A DNA stretch of 64,000 nucleotides from Theobroma cacao (GCF_000208745.1 NC_030858.1:26438803-26502802), one strand, 5' to 3'. Shown: positions 1 through 12,212, counted from the stretch's first letter. The notes: a model not told the origin generated them from the letters alone. A program made the numbers and translations.

Positions 1-929
1 TATAAAATCATAAATTCAACACAGTCTCCATATACTTAATTTTCCCAAAACAATATTTGATTTCAAAACTAGTATAAATTTCATTTTTATTAAAAAAAAA
101 TATTTTAATTGAAAAACATAATATTTTATAATTTAAACTCACCATTCAATAAAAGCATCAAACAAGTATAATTACTCTAGATATTTAAGATAATAAATTG
201 TCCACTCATAGTATTAGGAGTAGAAATACTCCTATTTTCAGTTCGCGGGTACAATCCTTTACCCGTATCCAATGGCTCACCACATAGCCATAATCCATGA
301 CACATATTCCAATTAAATTGTGTCTAACAGTCATAAGCTATTTCAGGCTATATATATATATATGCATGATATGAAATGAAAAAATGCATGGGTAGCCATC
401 TACACCCGGTATTGACCTAAGTCGATTTTTCATCCGAAAAATTGGCCAATGCGTCCAATTTCACTCCAACTTGCTCCATTTCTTTTCCAATCCCTCAATT
501 CACCAAAAACTATTATTTCTTAATCAAATCACCTAGAATAACATCCCATTCTTCCTCATTATTCACTTAGAGAATTCAGTGATTGATGGACACCAAACCT
601 TTGGTGGTTTTCTTCGCTTATTTTCATGCTACACATCATTAACCATCTAAAAACACTAACATACCTAAAAATCAAACCAATCCAAGATCATTATCTCTCC
701 ATACCCATTTTGACTAGCCATGAATTCACCATGAAAGCATGCTTTTCAACCATGGAAATAAAATGCATAAGAAAAATAGTTCATAAACTAAAATCAAGAA
801 ATTTCACCTTTTTCCACTTGATTTTCTTGAAAATCCACACTTTTCTCTTGAATTTCTTTCCACCTAGGATTTGTTCTTCTCTTCCCCTTTATTTTCTTGC
901 CAAAGCCGACCCTTATGAGAGAGAAATGG
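1..929 (-). repeat. LTR fragment (minus), outer part, split by a younger element
   Basis: This stretch has no gene. It aligns by eye, in order, with 56390-57120 and 63350-64000: the 'ttcaggct', 'ggtattg.cctaa' and 'aattgaccaat.c.tccaatt' blocks, then the T-rich run and the 'gccataatga / cccttatgaga' block just before the break. It is therefore part of a Ty3/gypsy-type LTR read on the minus strand. The LTR resumes at 12213 after the inserted element. Its other end lies left of the window. A short TA run sits at about 349-364. Confidence 0.75.
925..929. repeat. Target-site duplication AATGG (left)
   Basis: AATGG lies directly before the TG of the 5' LTR and is repeated directly after the CA of the 3' LTR at 12213-12217. 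Five bases is the usual duplication length for Ty3/gypsy integrase. Confidence 0.95.
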
Positions 930-3900
930 TGTAAAACCCAACCCTATAAATACATGTCATGACATACATGCACTGAGTAGCATGTTATTATGCTAGGAAA
1001 GCACATAAGAAAAGACGAAACCCGATATCGTACCTAACGGTACACTTGAGTTGATTTAACCTCGAACTAGTTCAAATAGGAATTGTAGGATGAAATTTAA
1101 TATTTTATAGTCCAGGAATGAAAAAAATGATTGTTCGGAGTTCGAGGGTTCATTTGGGGTAAAATTAGAAATTTTGATATTCAAGGGCAAAATCGTCATT
1201 TTGCCACCTAAGATAATAATTTGATCATGGAGTGAAATTTTTGACCAAGATTAACTATTTGGAGTATAATTTAATGATAGGAAGTGAAAAAGTTTAATTC
1301 TGGTGATTTTTGGAGTGTAGGGGCAAAATCGTAATTTTGCCACCCACGGACAAAATTTGAGATTTTGAGAGAATTTAGATCAAATTTGACAAATTGGAGA
1401 ATGGTATGAGTATAAGGGATGAAAAATATGTCTATGGGCAATTTTTCAATTTTTGGGGCAAAAATGTAATTTTTGACTTTTACGGGGGCAAAAGTGTAAA
1501 TTTCAAAAATTACTCCACCGAGACTTTGGATGAGTCTGAGAATTTTATCTAAGCTATGAATATATGAGACAAGTGTATGGTGAAAATTTGGAAACAAATG
1601 GATGAAATTTTAAAAATGGGCCAATGGGAAAGTGACACGTGGCATTTTTTAATGAAATAATATTATTTTAATGAAAAGTCAGCCATTTAAACCCAAATTT
1701 TGAGTGCTGGCCGGCCATAAGGAAGAACAAGAGAGGAAATAGAGAGGAAAGGAAGAAAAAAAGAAAAACCAAAGAGAAACAAGAAAATTCAAAGGGAAAT
1801 TCGCGGTTTTCGACCGTTTACGCGTCTAACGGTAAGATTTTTCGATTTTAGCTTGATTTCTACCTTTCCTATGCCTTTATTTCCATTTAGCATGCTTGAG
1901 GAGAGAGATCAAAAAGTGATATCAAGGGCTGGACGAAATTCTAGGGGAGAGAAATTGAAATTTTTAGGTTTTGATTTTTAGTTAAATTGATAGTTTTAGT
2001 TAGTTAAATGTGTTTAGAAATTAAATTGGGCAAGAAATCATTAAATTTTCACAATACCCACTCTTGGCTGGATGCTCAATGCTGTACAATGATGATGAAT
2101 TGATTTTATTCTAAGGAAAATGAAGAGAAAATGATGAAAAACGATTAAACGTGATAGAAAAACAAAGTAGAAAATTAACCGAGTTAATGTCCCATTTTTG
2201 GCCGAATTTTCCAAGGAAGGGAGTGAGCTGATTTTGTTGTTTTTAGAAGGTTATTGGCTGATATTTAATGGTTAGAAATGTTGGAGAGAGAATGGGATGA
2301 TTTAGAGCTAAAATGGAGCGCGTTAGCAATTTATCGGGCAAAGTGCCAAAAATAGGTTAATACCGCGTTTAAGCCGTTTTAGGCTATTGCATTTCATACC
2401 ATGCATTAGTATAGGATTTAAGTTAATTATATAGTGATTTAGCATCAATGTGATGAATTGTGTAAATTTTTGTAATGTGTCTAGGAGGAGAGCCTTCCGG
2501 AAAAGGCAAAGAAGTCGTACCCGACGAGTAGTGATCGGGGCGCTTAGAAAGCTTTTAGTTTGTACAAACGGTGAGTAAACTTATTATTATTGTAAATTAT
2601 CTAGAGTTTATTTTTAAATGCCCTTTATGTATTTTATGAAATGAAAACGAGATTAAAACGGGATTTTTGATGTTTTAGGAATAAATGTGACAAATAAAAA
2701 TATATTGTATTGATTATGAAATTGAGTAATTGGAGGCTGCAAATTGACTTGAAAAATATATATTTTCCTAGGAATGGCTTATGAGAAATGAGTATATGTG
2801 GCTATATTTTGTGAGTGCATTGGGAAATTTATGTAAGTTGTTTTTACTATGCAGGCTGGATAAATAAATAAAAGCCACGTTATACTGTCGAAATTTTATT
2901 AAAATTGGTGGGTTAGTCACTGCAGTGACGGGTTTCCGTGGACTGCCTATTAGAGGGGCACGGTAAACCCAGTTATATAGTTACTCCGGTTGTAGAGGCG
3001 AGGAGGGTAACTCCTGGGGTAGTATTAGAGCTCACTTCACGTCGAACCCCCACGTGAATGTGTAACTCGGCCAACGCCAAGGAACGGCTGGTTTTAAAAA
3101 TAAAAATGTGTTTCACGTGTGAATATTTTAACACCCTTGGCGGACTCGGTTAGATGCCTCGGCCAAGGTATCCCCGAGGATTAGTTTTGGCTTGAGCCTT
3201 GTTTTAATAAAAGACATAAGCCTTAACAACTGTTTTGGTAAATTACAAATATTTTATGGTTTAAGAAATAAATTGAAAACATTATGAAATGGGTTGAAAT
3301 TTGTTGTTTAAACTTGCCTCCATTTTACTCGCCTTTAGATATTTATGATAATGTCTGTTTACTCATTGGGATTGCAAAATCTCACCCAACTCCTTTCCAC
3401 CCATTTCAGGTTCAGTATAGACTGTAGATAGCTGATCTCATCGAGGACTACCATTGGATCTGCATTTTCCAAACCGTAGGTTCACAGTCCTCTTTACTTT
3501 TGTTTATTCGGGGGCCCTCTTGTTATTGTAAATTAAATTAAATATTTTGGCTTACTGTATTTCAGTATGTATAAATTTATTTAGCTTTTACGCTATAAAA
3601 ATTATTCACGTATAACTCTATAAATATTGTTTTATAAGAAAATAGAATATTTTCCTTAATATTTCTTTTATTTTCTTATTATATTCAAATAACCGTAATT
3701 TCGTTTTAAATGAAGATTTTAGACTTTTAAACTCATTTTGAATATGAATTATGTGTTTTGTACTTGTATATTACGTTTTAGCCAGTTTCGAAATTTTTGA
3801 GAAAAAAATGACCAAAATACCCCTGTGTGGCGAAAATTTTATTTTGATTGTTTTTGATCTAAAATAGTATATATTCTCTAAAAACTCGATATTTAACAAT

Positions 3901-4032
3901 GATTGCTCACAGGAAAGGAAAGAAACTGATATGTAAGCCTTGCGGGGTTCCGGTTGGCATTCCGGATAATGAGTGTCAATCGGGACGTCGCGGCGATTGT
4001 CATGGGCCTGAGGGAGGTTCCGGGTCGTGACA
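930..4032 (+). repeat. 5' LTR of the chromovirus (3103 bp)
   Basis: It starts TGTAAAACCC and ends GGGTCGTGACA, so it has TG...CA ends. It is co-linear with 9110-12212. Differences from the 3' LTR are concentrated in the first ~200 bp and in a 12-bp patch at about 4008-4019, while the interior is almost identical. The ORF-like stretches inside (for example 1271-1597 minus) occur identically in both LTRs and have no protein similarity I recognise. Confidence 0.95.
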
Positions 4033-4039
4033 ATTCTAT

Positions 4040-4051
4040 TGGTATCAGAGC
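4040..4051 (+). other. Primer binding site, initiator Met tRNA type
   Basis: TGGTATCAGAGC lies 7 bases after the LTR end. This is the standard plant LTR-retrotransposon PBS, complementary to the 3' end of initiator tRNA-Met, where minus-strand DNA synthesis begins. Confidence 0.93.
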
Positions 4052-4213
4052 TTTTGGTTTTAAAGATAAGAGTTTTTGGTTTTAAAGTGGTTTTAAAAAA
4101 TTACAATATCAGTGTGGCCCCGGATTAAGTTAAGTTAGGTTGAATAGAATGCATGCATTTTCATATAGAGCCTAAGGTTCCCTAAGCTTGCTCGTTTTCT
4201 CTTATAGATTATT
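4052..4213 (+). other. Untranslated leader between PBS and gag start
   Basis: It contains a short repeated phrase ('tttttggttttaaag', twice) and then 'agttaagttaggttgaatagaatgc'-like sequence. The same order of blocks appears in reverse at 61560-61709 in the minus-strand LARD element. That links the two elements and suggests the leader carries conserved cis signals such as packaging (inference). Confidence 0.7.
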
Positions 4214-7200
4214 ATGCCTCCTCGACGCGGACGCCCACCTCTCACTAGATCGGTTGGGAGGGGAAAAGGTCGTTCCCAACGTCATCAGCCAAATACAGTA
4301 GAGGAGGAATCAGCTGCATCTACCCTTCGGGCAGCACCTGCTGCTGAGCAGGCCGATAGTCCTCCACATCCTCCATCTCCTCAGCCACCTACGGGTATTC
4401 CCGCCATGCCTACTGAGGCAGCACAAGCATTGGCAGCTTTCTTTGCAGCAATGGCTGGTCAAGCTCAGACTGGTCAAGTTCCACCTGTAGTGCCTCCAAC
4501 TACTCCTTTAGTTCCACCACCAGTACAGGATGTATCCATTTCCAAGAAGCTGAAGGAGGCTAGGCAATTGGGTTGTGTATCTTTCACGGGTGAGTTGGAT
4601 GCCACGGTGGCAAAGGACTGGATTAATCAGGTTTCAGAGACTCTCTCTGATATGAGATTAGACGACGACATGAAGCTGATGGTGGCTACGAGATTATTAG
4701 AGAAGAGGGCTCGTACTTGGTGGAATTCGGTGAAGTCCCGTTCCGCTACTCCTCAGACATGGTCTGATTTTCTCAGGGAATTCGATGGTCAGTATTTCAC
4801 TTATTTCCATCAGAAAGAAAAGAAGAGAGAATTTCTGAGTTTGAAACAGGGAAATCTAACTGTAGAGGAGTACGAGACTCGTTTTAACGAGTTGATGTTA
4901 TATGTGCCGGATCTGGTGAAATCTGAGCAGGATCAGGCCAGCTATTTCGAGGAAGGGCTCCGTAATGAGATTAGAGAGCGAATGACAGTGACTGGTAGGG
5001 AGCCACATAAGGAGGTGGTACAGATGGCTTTACGGGCTGAGAAGCTCGCGATTGAGAATAGGAGGATTCGGACTGAGTTTGCAAAAAGGAGGAATCCTGG
5101 TATGTCTTCTAGTCAGCCAGTAAAAAGAGGCAAGGACTCAGCGATTTCAGGGAGTACTACTTCTGTTTCCGTGACATCTCCTCGACCTCCATTTCCACCA
5201 TCACAACAGAGACCTTCGAGGTTTAGCAGATCTGCTATGACTGGTTCTGGGAAGAGTTTCGGAGGTTCTGACAGATGCAGAAATTGTGGGAATTATCATA
5301 GTGGGCTATGTAGAGAGCCAACAAGATGTTTCCAATGTGGACAGACGGGTCATATTAGGAGTAATTGCCCACGGTTAGGACGAGCCACGGTAGTTGCATC
5401 ATCTTCACCAGCTCGCACTGATATACAGAGGAGAGATTCTTCTGGGTTGCCACCGAGACAGGGAGTGGCCATACGGTCCGGTGTGGAGAGTAATACCCCG
5501 GCACATCCACCTTCGAGACCACAGACTCGTACCTCGACAAGAGTTTTCGCTGTGACGGAAGATGAGGCACAGGTCCGACCTGGAGCAGTGACAGGTACTA
5601 TGTCTTTATTTGATAAAGATGCTTATGTTTTGATAGATTCTGGCTCAGATAGGTCTTATGTGAGCACCACATTTGCATCAATTGCTGATAGAAACTTGTC
5701 ACCATTAGAGGAAGAAATTGTAATTCACACCCCTTTAGGAGAAAAGCTAGTTAGAAACAGTTGTTATAGAGACTGTGGGGTAAGGGTAGGCGAGGAAGAA
5801 TTTAGGGGTGACTTAATTCCTCTAGAGATCCTGGATTTTGATCTAATATTGGGTATGGACTGGTTAACTGCACATCGGGCGAACGTGGATTGTTTCCGAA
5901 AGGAAGTTGTTCTTCGAAATTCGGAGGGAGCAGAGATTGTGTTTGTAGGGAAACGTCGAGTATTACCGTCCTGTGTAATCTCGGCCATCAAAGCTTCGAA
6001 ATTAGTGCAGAAAGGGTATCCGACTTATTTGGCATACGTGATTGATACTTCAAAGGGGGAACCTAAGTTAGAGGATGTCCCGATAGTAAGTGAGTTTCCT
6101 GATGTATTTCCTGATGATTTACCGGGACTGCCTCCTGATCGAGAGCTTGAGTTCCCTATTGATTTACTTCCGGGTACCGCACCTATTTCTATCCCTCCAT
6201 ATAGAATGGCTCCGGCAGAGTTGAAGGAGTTGAAAGTACAATTGCAAGAGTTGGTGGACAAGGGTTTTATACGCCCTAGTATATCTCCATGGGGAGCACC
6301 GGTTTTATTTGTGAAAAAGAAAGACGGTACACTTCGGTTATGTATCGATTACCGACAGCTTAACAGAATGACCATTAAGAACAAGTATCCGTTACCGAGG
6401 ATTGATGATCTTTTCGATCAATTACAGGGAGCTACAGTGTTTTCCAAGGTTGATCTAAGGTCTGGGTATCATCAGTTGAGGATTAAAGAACAGGATGTAC
6501 CCAAGACAGCGTTCAGGACTCGGTACGGTCATTATGAGTTCTTGGTCATGCCTTTCGGGTTAACTAACGCACCGGCAGCTTTTATGGATCTCATGAATAG
6601 GGTGTTCCACCCTTACTTGGACAAGTTTGTTATTGTGTTCATTGATGACATACTGGTTTACTCGAGAGATAATGATGAGCACGCTGCCCACTTGCGTATA
6701 GTATTACAAACTTTGAGGGAAAGACAGTTGTATGCAAAGTTTTCGAAGTGTGAGTTTTGGTTACAGGAAGTGGTATTCTTGGGACACGTAGTATCGAGAA
6801 CTGGAATATATGTTGATCCTAAGAAAGTAGAGGCAATTTTACAATGGGAGCAACCTAAGACAGTGACGGAGATTCGTAGTTTCCTCGGATTAGCCGGTTA
6901 TTATCGGAGGTTTGTTCAGGGGTTTTCCTTAATAGCAGCTCCTTTGACCCGTCTAACTCGTAAGGGAGTTAAGTTTGTGTGGGATGATGTTTGTGAGAAT
7001 CGATTTCAGGAGCTAAAGAACCGGTTAACCTCCGCTCCCGTTTTAACACTTCCTGTTAATGGTAAGGGATTTGTAGTATATAGTGATGCCTCAAAGTTGG
7101 GGTTGGGGTGCGTATTGATGCAGGATGAAAAAGTTGTGGCTTATGCTTCTAGACAGCTAAAGAGGCATGAAGCAAATTACCCTACCCATGATTTAGAGTT

Positions 7201-8623
7201 AGCAGCAGTGGTGTTTGCTTTAAAAATCTGGAGGCATTACTTGTATGGTGAGCATTGTCGGATATTTACGGATCACAAGAGTTTAAAATATTTGCTCACC
7301 CAAAAGGAGCTTAATTTGAGGCAAAGGCGATGGTTGGAGTTGATAAAAGATTATGACTTGGTGATAGACTATCATCCGGGAAAGGCGAACGTTGTAGCTG
7401 ATGCCTTAAGTCGTAAGTCTTCATCGTCTTTAGCAGCACTTCAGAGTTGTTATTTTCCAGCATTAATAGAGATGAAATCTCTTGGGGTCCAGTTGAGAAA
7501 TGGTGAGGATGGATCCTTATTGGCAAACTTCATTGTGCGACCTTCGTTACTTAATCAGATCAAGGACATTCAGAGGTCTGATGATGAGTTAAGAAAAGAA
7601 ATTCAAAAACTGACCGATGGGGGAGTCAGTGAGTTCAGATTTGGAGAGGATAACGTCTTGATGTTTAAAGATCGAGTTTGTGTTCCTGAGGGAAACCAGT
7701 TGAGACAGGCGATCATGGAAGAAGCCCATTCATCTGCCTATGCATTACATCCCGGAAGCACCAAGATGTATAGGACTATCAGGGAGAATTATTGGTGGCC
7801 GGGTATGAAGCGAGACGTAGCAGAATTCGTAGCAAAGTGTCTCGTATGTCAGCAAGTTAAGGCGGAGCATCAGAGGCCAGCAGGTACACTTCAGTCTTTA
7901 CCTGTTCCCGAGTGGAAATGGGAGCATGTAACTATGGATTTTGTTTTGGGATTGCCGCGGACACAGAGGGGAAAGGATGCGATCTGGGTGATCGTAGATC
8001 GGTTGACTAAGTCCGCTCACTTTTTAGCTGTCCATAGTACATACTCTATTGAGAAGCTGGCTCAGCTCTATATAGATGAGATTGTGAGGCTACATGGAGT
8101 TCCCGTTTCTATAGTGTCAGACCGAGATCCTCGATTCACTTCTCGATTCTGGCCGAAATTTCAAGAAGCTCTCGGAACCAAATTGAAATTTAGCACTGCT
8201 TTTCACCCACAGACGGATGGTCAGTCAGAGAGGACTATCCAGACCTTGGAGGATATGTTACGGGCTTGTGTCATTGACTTTATTGGGAGTTGGGACAGAC
8301 ATTTGCCATTGGTGGAATTTGCTTACAACAATAGCTTTCAGTCTAGCATTGGTATGGCACCATACGAAGCTTTATATGGAAGGAAATGTCGTACTCCACT
8401 TTGTTGGGATGAAGTGGGTGAAAGAAAGTTAGTGAGTGTGGAATTGATCGAGCTAACTAATGACAAGATCAAGGTTATACGAGAGAGGCTAAAGGTAGCC
8501 CAGGATAGGCAGAAGAGCTATGCAGATAAACGGAGAAAAGACTTGGAGTTTGAGATCGATGATAAAGTTTTTCTTAAGGTTTCTCCTTGGAAAGGTAATA
8601 ATTTGAATACTTTGAAGTATTAA
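4214..8623 (+). CDS. Gag-Pol polyprotein, main frame (1469 codons)
   Basis: This encodes capsid and the replication and integration enzymes of the chromovirus. The first ATG after the leader begins a basic, Pro-rich N-terminus (MPPRRGRPP). The Retrotrans_gag domain lies at about residues 150-255 (WW at 169-170). A CCHC zinc knuckle, [14 protein letters not shown], is at 372-385. The aspartic protease has D475-S-G. Reverse transcriptase has its catalytic FIDD at 809-812. RNase H has the first catalytic Asp at 958 (YSDAS). Integrase has an HHCC region around 1172-1220 and catalytic D1242, D1303 and E1339, with the expected 35-residue spacing. All key residues are present and there is no internal stop. 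The frame ends early at 8623, inside an 84-bp insertion, so the natural C-terminus continues at 8679. The codons after the GGT at 8594-8596 belong to the insertion. Confidence 0.93.
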   Translation: MPPRRGRPPLTRSVGRGKGRSQRHQPNTVEEESAASTLRAAPAAEQADSPPHPPSPQPPTGIPAMPTEAAQALAAFFAAMAGQAQTGQVPPVVPPTTPLVPPPVQDVSISKKLKEARQLGCVSFTGELDATVAKDWINQVSETLSDMRLDDDMKLMVATRLLEKRARTWWNSVKSRSATPQTWSDFLREFDGQYFTYFHQKEKKREFLSLKQGNLTVEEYETRFNELMLYVPDLVKSEQDQASYFEEGLRNEIRERMTVTGREPHKEVVQMALRAEKLAIENRRIRTEFAKRRNPGMSSSQPVKRGKDSAISGSTTSVSVTSPRPPFPPSQQRPSRFSRSAMTGSGKSFGGSDRCRNCGNYHSGLCREPTRCFQCGQTGHIRSNCPRLGRATVVASSSPARTDIQRRDSSGLPPRQGVAIRSGVESNTPAHPPSRPQTRTSTRVFAVTEDEAQVRPGAVTGTMSLFDKDAYVLIDSGSDRSYVSTTFASIADRNLSPLEEEIVIHTPLGEKLVRNSCYRDCGVRVGEEEFRGDLIPLEILDFDLILGMDWLTAHRANVDCFRKEVVLRNSEGAEIVFVGKRRVLPSCVISAIKASKLVQKGYPTYLAYVIDTSKGEPKLEDVPIVSEFPDVFPDDLPGLPPDRELEFPIDLLPGTAPISIPPYRMAPAELKELKVQLQELVDKGFIRPSISPWGAPVLFVKKKDGTLRLCIDYRQLNRMTIKNKYPLPRIDDLFDQLQGATVFSKVDLRSGYHQLRIKEQDVPKTAFRTRYGHYEFLVMPFGLTNAPAAFMDLMNRVFHPYLDKFVIVFIDDILVYSRDNDEHAAHLRIVLQTLRERQLYAKFSKCEFWLQEVVFLGHVVSRTGIYVDPKKVEAILQWEQPKTVTEIRSFLGLAGYYRRFVQGFSLIAAPLTRLTRKGVKFVWDDVCENRFQELKNRLTSAPVLTLPVNGKGFVVYSDASKLGLGCVLMQDEKVVAYASRQLKRHEANYPTHDLELAAVVFALKIWRHYLYGEHCRIFTDHKSLKYLLTQKELNLRQRRWLELIKDYDLVIDYHPGKANVVADALSRKSSSSLAALQSCYFPALIEMKSLGVQLRNGEDGSLLANFIVRPSLLNQIKDIQRSDDELRKEIQKLTDGGVSEFRFGEDNVLMFKDRVCVPEGNQLRQAIMEEAHSSAYALHPGSTKMYRTIRENYWWPGMKRDVAEFVAKCLVCQQVKAEHQRPAGTLQSLPVPEWKWEHVTMDFVLGLPRTQRGKDAIWVIVDRLTKSAHFLAVHSTYSIEKLAQLYIDEIVRLHGVPVSIVSDRDPRFTSRFWPKFQEALGTKLKFSTAFHPQTDGQSERTIQTLEDMLRACVIDFIGSWDRHLPLVEFAYNNSFQSSIGMAPYEALYGRKCRTPLCWDEVGERKLVSVELIELTNDKIKVIRERLKVAQDRQKSYADKRRKDLEFEIDDKVFLKVSPWKGNNLNTLKY

Positions 8624-8678
8624 ATCTTATTGATTATACTATCATGATAAATTATGGTGTTTTATTGGATAATGAAAG
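8595..8678 (+). other. 84-bp AT-rich, intron-like insertion in pol
   Basis: The heptamer GAAAGGT occurs at 8590-8596 and again at 8674-8680, bracketing 77 bp of AT-rich DNA. The duplicated heptamer contains AG|GT. The inserted piece therefore begins GTAATA (5' splice-site-like) and ends GAAAG (3' splice-site-like). Removing 8595-8678 would rejoin the frame at a Gly codon and continue into the conserved integrase C-terminus. Left in, it adds a TAA at 8621-8623. A small hairpin (AATACTT/AAGTATT) lies near its left side. It could be a new intron created by a small DNA insertion with target duplication, or simply an inactivating insertion. Confidence 0.75.
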
Positions 8679-9070
8679 GTGTGATTCGATTTGCGAAGAG
8701 GGGAAAGCTCAACCCGAGATATATTGGACCATTCCGAATCATTGAAAGGATTGGACCAGTGGCTTATCGGTTAGAATTACCTCCGGAGTTAGATCGGATC
8801 CACAACGTTTTCCATGTCTCCATGCTTAAGAAATATGTACCAGATCCCTCTCACGTCCTCGAAGCACCTCCGATCGAGTTGCATGACGATTTGAAGTTCG
8901 AGGTACAACCTGTGAGTATCTTGGATCGAAAGGATCGAGTACTGAGAAACAAGAGTATTTCAATGGTCAAAGTGTTGTGGAAAAGTGCTCGAATGGAGGA
9001 AATGACATGGGAAGTAGAGCATCAGATGAGGAACCAATACCCGCATCTATTTGTCGAATCTGGTAAGTGA
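8679..9070 (+). CDS. Pol C-terminus: integrase tail and chromodomain
   Basis: This continues the Gag-Pol frame after the 84-bp insertion. It begins with the conserved basic block ([18 protein letters not shown]) of the integrase C-terminal 'GPY/F' module, then a linker containing [12 protein letters not shown]. It ends with a chromodomain-like stretch: [16 protein letters not shown], then VLWKS, then [19 protein letters not shown]. Chromodomains of chromoviruses target integration to heterochromatin by reading histone marks (family knowledge). An ATG at 8654 could start translation without splicing, but its first codons come from the insertion, so it is unlikely to be natural. The stop is at 9068-9070, just before the purine tract. 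Confidence 0.85.
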
Positions 9071-9094
9071 AATTTTGAGGTCAAAATTTTATTT

Positions 9095-9109
9095 TAAGGG
9101 GGGTAGAAT
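9095..9109 (+). other. Polypurine tract
   Basis: A purine-rich run containing six G's (aaggggggtaga) lies directly before the TG of the 3' LTR. This is the expected site for plus-strand DNA priming. Confidence 0.9.
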
Positions 9110-12100
9110 TGTAAAACCCGACCCTATAAATACATGTCATGACATACATGCATTGAGTAGCATGTTATTACGCTAGAAAAGCACCTAAGAATAGACGAAA
9201 CCTGATATTGTACCTAACGGTACACTTAAATTGATTTAACCTCGAACTAGTTCAAATAGGAATTGTAGGATGAAATTTAATATTTTATAGTCCAGGAATG
9301 ACTAAAAATGATTGTTCGGAGTTCGAGGGTTCATTTGGGGTAAAATTAGAAATTTTGATATTCAAGGGCAAAATCGTCATTTTGCCACCTAAGATAATAA
9401 TTTGATCATGGAGTGAAATTTTTGACCAAGATTAACTATTTGGAGTATAATTTAATGATAGGAAGTGAAAAAGTTTAATTCTGGTGATTTTTGGAGTGTA
9501 GGGGCAAAATCGTAATTTTGCCACCCACGGACAAAATTTGAGATTTTGAGAGAATTTAGATCAAATTTGACAAATTGGAGAATGGTATGAGTATAAGGGA
9601 TGAAAAATATGTCTATGGGCAATTTTTCAATTTTTGGGGCAAAAATGTAATTTTTGACTTTTACGGGGGCAAAAGTGTAAATTTCAAAAATTACTCCACC
9701 GAGACTTTGGATGAGTCTGAGAATTTTATCTAAGCTATGAATATATGAGACAAGTGTATGGTGAAAATTTGGAAACAAATGGATGAAATTTTAAAAATGG
9801 GCCAATGGGAAAGTGACACGTGGCATTTTTTAATGAAATAATATTATTTTAATGAAAAGTCAGCCATTTAAACCCAAATTTTGAGTGCTGGCCGGCCATA
9901 AGGAAGAAAAAGAGAGGAAATAGAGAGGAAAGGAAGAAAAAAAGAAAAACCAAAGAGAAACAAGAAAATTCAAAGGGAAATTCGCGGTTTTCGACCGTTT
10001 ACGCGTCTAACGGTAAGATTTTTCGATTTTAGCTTGATTTCTACCTTTCCTATGCCTTTATTTCCATTTAGCATGCTTGAGGAGAGAGATCAAAAAGTGA
10101 TATCAAGGGCTGGACGAAATTCTAGGGGAGAGAAATTGAAATTTTTAGGTTTTGATTTTTAGTTAAATTGATAGTTTTAGTTAGTTAAATGTGTTTAGAA
10201 ATTAAATTGGGCAAGAAATCATTAAATTTTCACAATACCCACTCTTGGCTGGATGCTCAATGCTGTACAATGATGATGAATTGATTTTATTCTAAGGAAA
10301 ATGAAGAGAAAATGATGAAAAACGATTAAACGTGATAGAAAAACAAAGTAGAAAATTAACCGAGTTAATGTCCCATTTTTGGCCGAATTTTCCAAGGAAG
10401 GGAGTGAGCTGATTTTGTTGTTTTTAGAAGGTTATTGGCTGATATTTAATGGTTAGAAATGTTGGAGAGAGAATGGGATGATTTAGAGCTAAAATGGAGC
10501 GCGTTAGCAATTTATCGGGCAAAGTGCCAAAAATAGGTTAATACCGCGTTTAAGCCGTTTTAGGCTATTGCATTTCATACCATGCATTAGTATAGGATTT
10601 AAGTTAATTATATAGTGATTTAGCATCAATGTGATGAATTGTGTAAATTTTTGTAATGTGTCTAGGAGGAGAGCCTTCCGGAAAAGGCAAAGAAGTCGTA
10701 CCCGACGAGTAGTGATCGGGGCGCTTAGAAAGCTTTTAGTTTGTACAAACGGTGAGTAAACTTATTATTATTGTAAATTATCTAGAGTTTATTTTTAAAT
10801 GCCCTTTATGTATTTTATGAAATGAAAACGAGATTAAAACGGGATTTTTGATGTTTTAGGAATAAATGTGACAAATAAAAATATATTGTATTGATTATGA
10901 AATTGAGTAATTGGAGGCTACAAATTGACTTGAAAAATATATATTTTCCTAGGAATGGCTTATGAGAAATGAGTATATGTGGCTATATTTTGTGAATGCA
11001 TTGGGAAATTTATGTAAGTTGTTTTACTATGCAGGCTGGATAAATAAATAAAAGCCACGTTATACTGTCGAAATTTTATTAAAATTGGTGGGTTAGTCAC
11101 TGCAGTGACGGGTTTCCGTGGACTGCCTATTAGAGGGGCACGGTAAACCCAGTTATATAGTTACTCCGGTTGTAGAGGCGAGGAGGGTAACTCCTGGGGT
11201 AGTATTAGAGCTCACTTCACGTCGAACCCCCACGTGAATGTGTAACTCGGCCAACGCCAAGGAACGGCTGGTTTTAAAAATAAAAATGTGTTTCACGTGT
11301 GAATATTTTAACACCCTTGGCGGACTCGGTTAGATGCCTCGGCCAAGGTATCCCCGAGGATTAGTTTTGGCTTGAGCCTTGTTTTAATAAAAGACATAAG
11401 CCTTAACAACTGTTTTGGTAAATTACAAATATTTTATGGTTTAAGAAATAAATTGAAAACATTATGAAATGGGTTGAAATTTGTTGTTTAAACTTGCCTC
11501 CATTTTACTCGCCTTTAGATATTTATGATAATGTCTGTTTACTCATTGGGATTGCAAAATCTCACCCAACTCCTTTCCACCCATTTCAGGTTCAGTATAG
11601 ACTGTAGATAGCTGATCTCATCGAGGACTACCATTGGATCTGCATTTTCCAAACCGTAGGTTCACAGTCCTCTTTACTTTTGTTTATTCGGGGGCCCTCT
11701 TGTTATTGTAAATTAAATTAAATATTTTGGCTTACTGTATTTCAGTATGTATAAATTTATTTAGCTTTTACGCTATAAAAATTATTCACGTATAACTCTA
11801 TAAATATTGTTTTATAAGAAAATAGAATATTTTCCTTAATATTTCTTTTATTTTCTTATTATATTCAAATAACCGTAATTTCGTTTTAAATGAAGATTTT
11901 AGACTTTTAAACTCATTTTGAATATGAATTATGTGTTTTGTACTTGTATATTACGTTTTAGCCAGTTTCGAAATTTTTGAGAAAAAAATGACCAAAATAC
12001 CCCTGTGTGGCGAAAATTTTATTTTGATTGTTTTTGATCTAAAATAGTATATATTCTCTAAAAACTCGATATTTAACAATGATTGCTCACAGGAAAGGAA

Positions 12101-12212
12101 AGAAACTGATATGTAAGCCTTGCGGGGTTCCGGTTGGCATTCCGGATAATGAGTGTCAATCGGGACGTCGCGGCGATTGTCATGGGCTCGAGGGGAGTAC
12201 CGGGTCGTGACA
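9110..12212 (+). repeat. 3' LTR of the chromovirus (3103 bp)
   Basis: It has TG...CA ends and is co-linear with 930-4032. Its last 25 bases (ctcgaggggagtaccgggtc-type) match the LARD LTR end at 61731-61760 better than the 5' LTR does, so the 3' copy looks like the family consensus at that end. It carries two 1-bp indels relative to the 5' LTR, near 9300 and 11022. Confidence 0.95.

Larger units (their letters stand above)
930..12212 (+). mobile_element. Near-intact Ty3/gypsy chromovirus (Tekay/Del-like), 11.3 kb
   Basis: This is a complete LTR retrotransposon. In order it has a 3103-bp LTR, a Met-tRNA primer site, a leader, one Gag-Pol frame, a purine tract and a second 3103-bp LTR, with AATGG duplicated on both sides. 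Pol runs protease, reverse transcriptase, RNase H, integrase, chromodomain, which defines Ty3/gypsy chromoviruses. The very long LTRs and the chromodomain suggest the Tekay/Del lineage (inference). The LTRs differ at roughly 20 positions, so insertion was fairly recent. It sits inside an older LTR of its own wider family. The one clear lesion is an 84-bp insertion near the end of pol. Confidence 0.95.

Noticed and set aside
1271..1597. A 108-codon frame on the minus strand, repeated identically at 9452-9778
   Set aside because: It lies inside the two LTRs, so the repetition is explained by LTR duplication. The peptide has no features I recognise and the DNA is AT-rich.
4040..4051. A tRNA gene fragment
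   Set aside because: Only the 12-base primer site complementary to tRNA-Met is present, in the right place after an LTR.
5355..7526. Short minus-strand frames under the chromovirus gag-pol
   Set aside because: Shadows of a strongly supported 1469-codon sense frame.
8654..9070. An independent 138-codon gene starting at ATG 8654
   Set aside because: The first codons come from the 84-bp insertion; the remainder is the integrase tail and chromodomain of the upstream frame.
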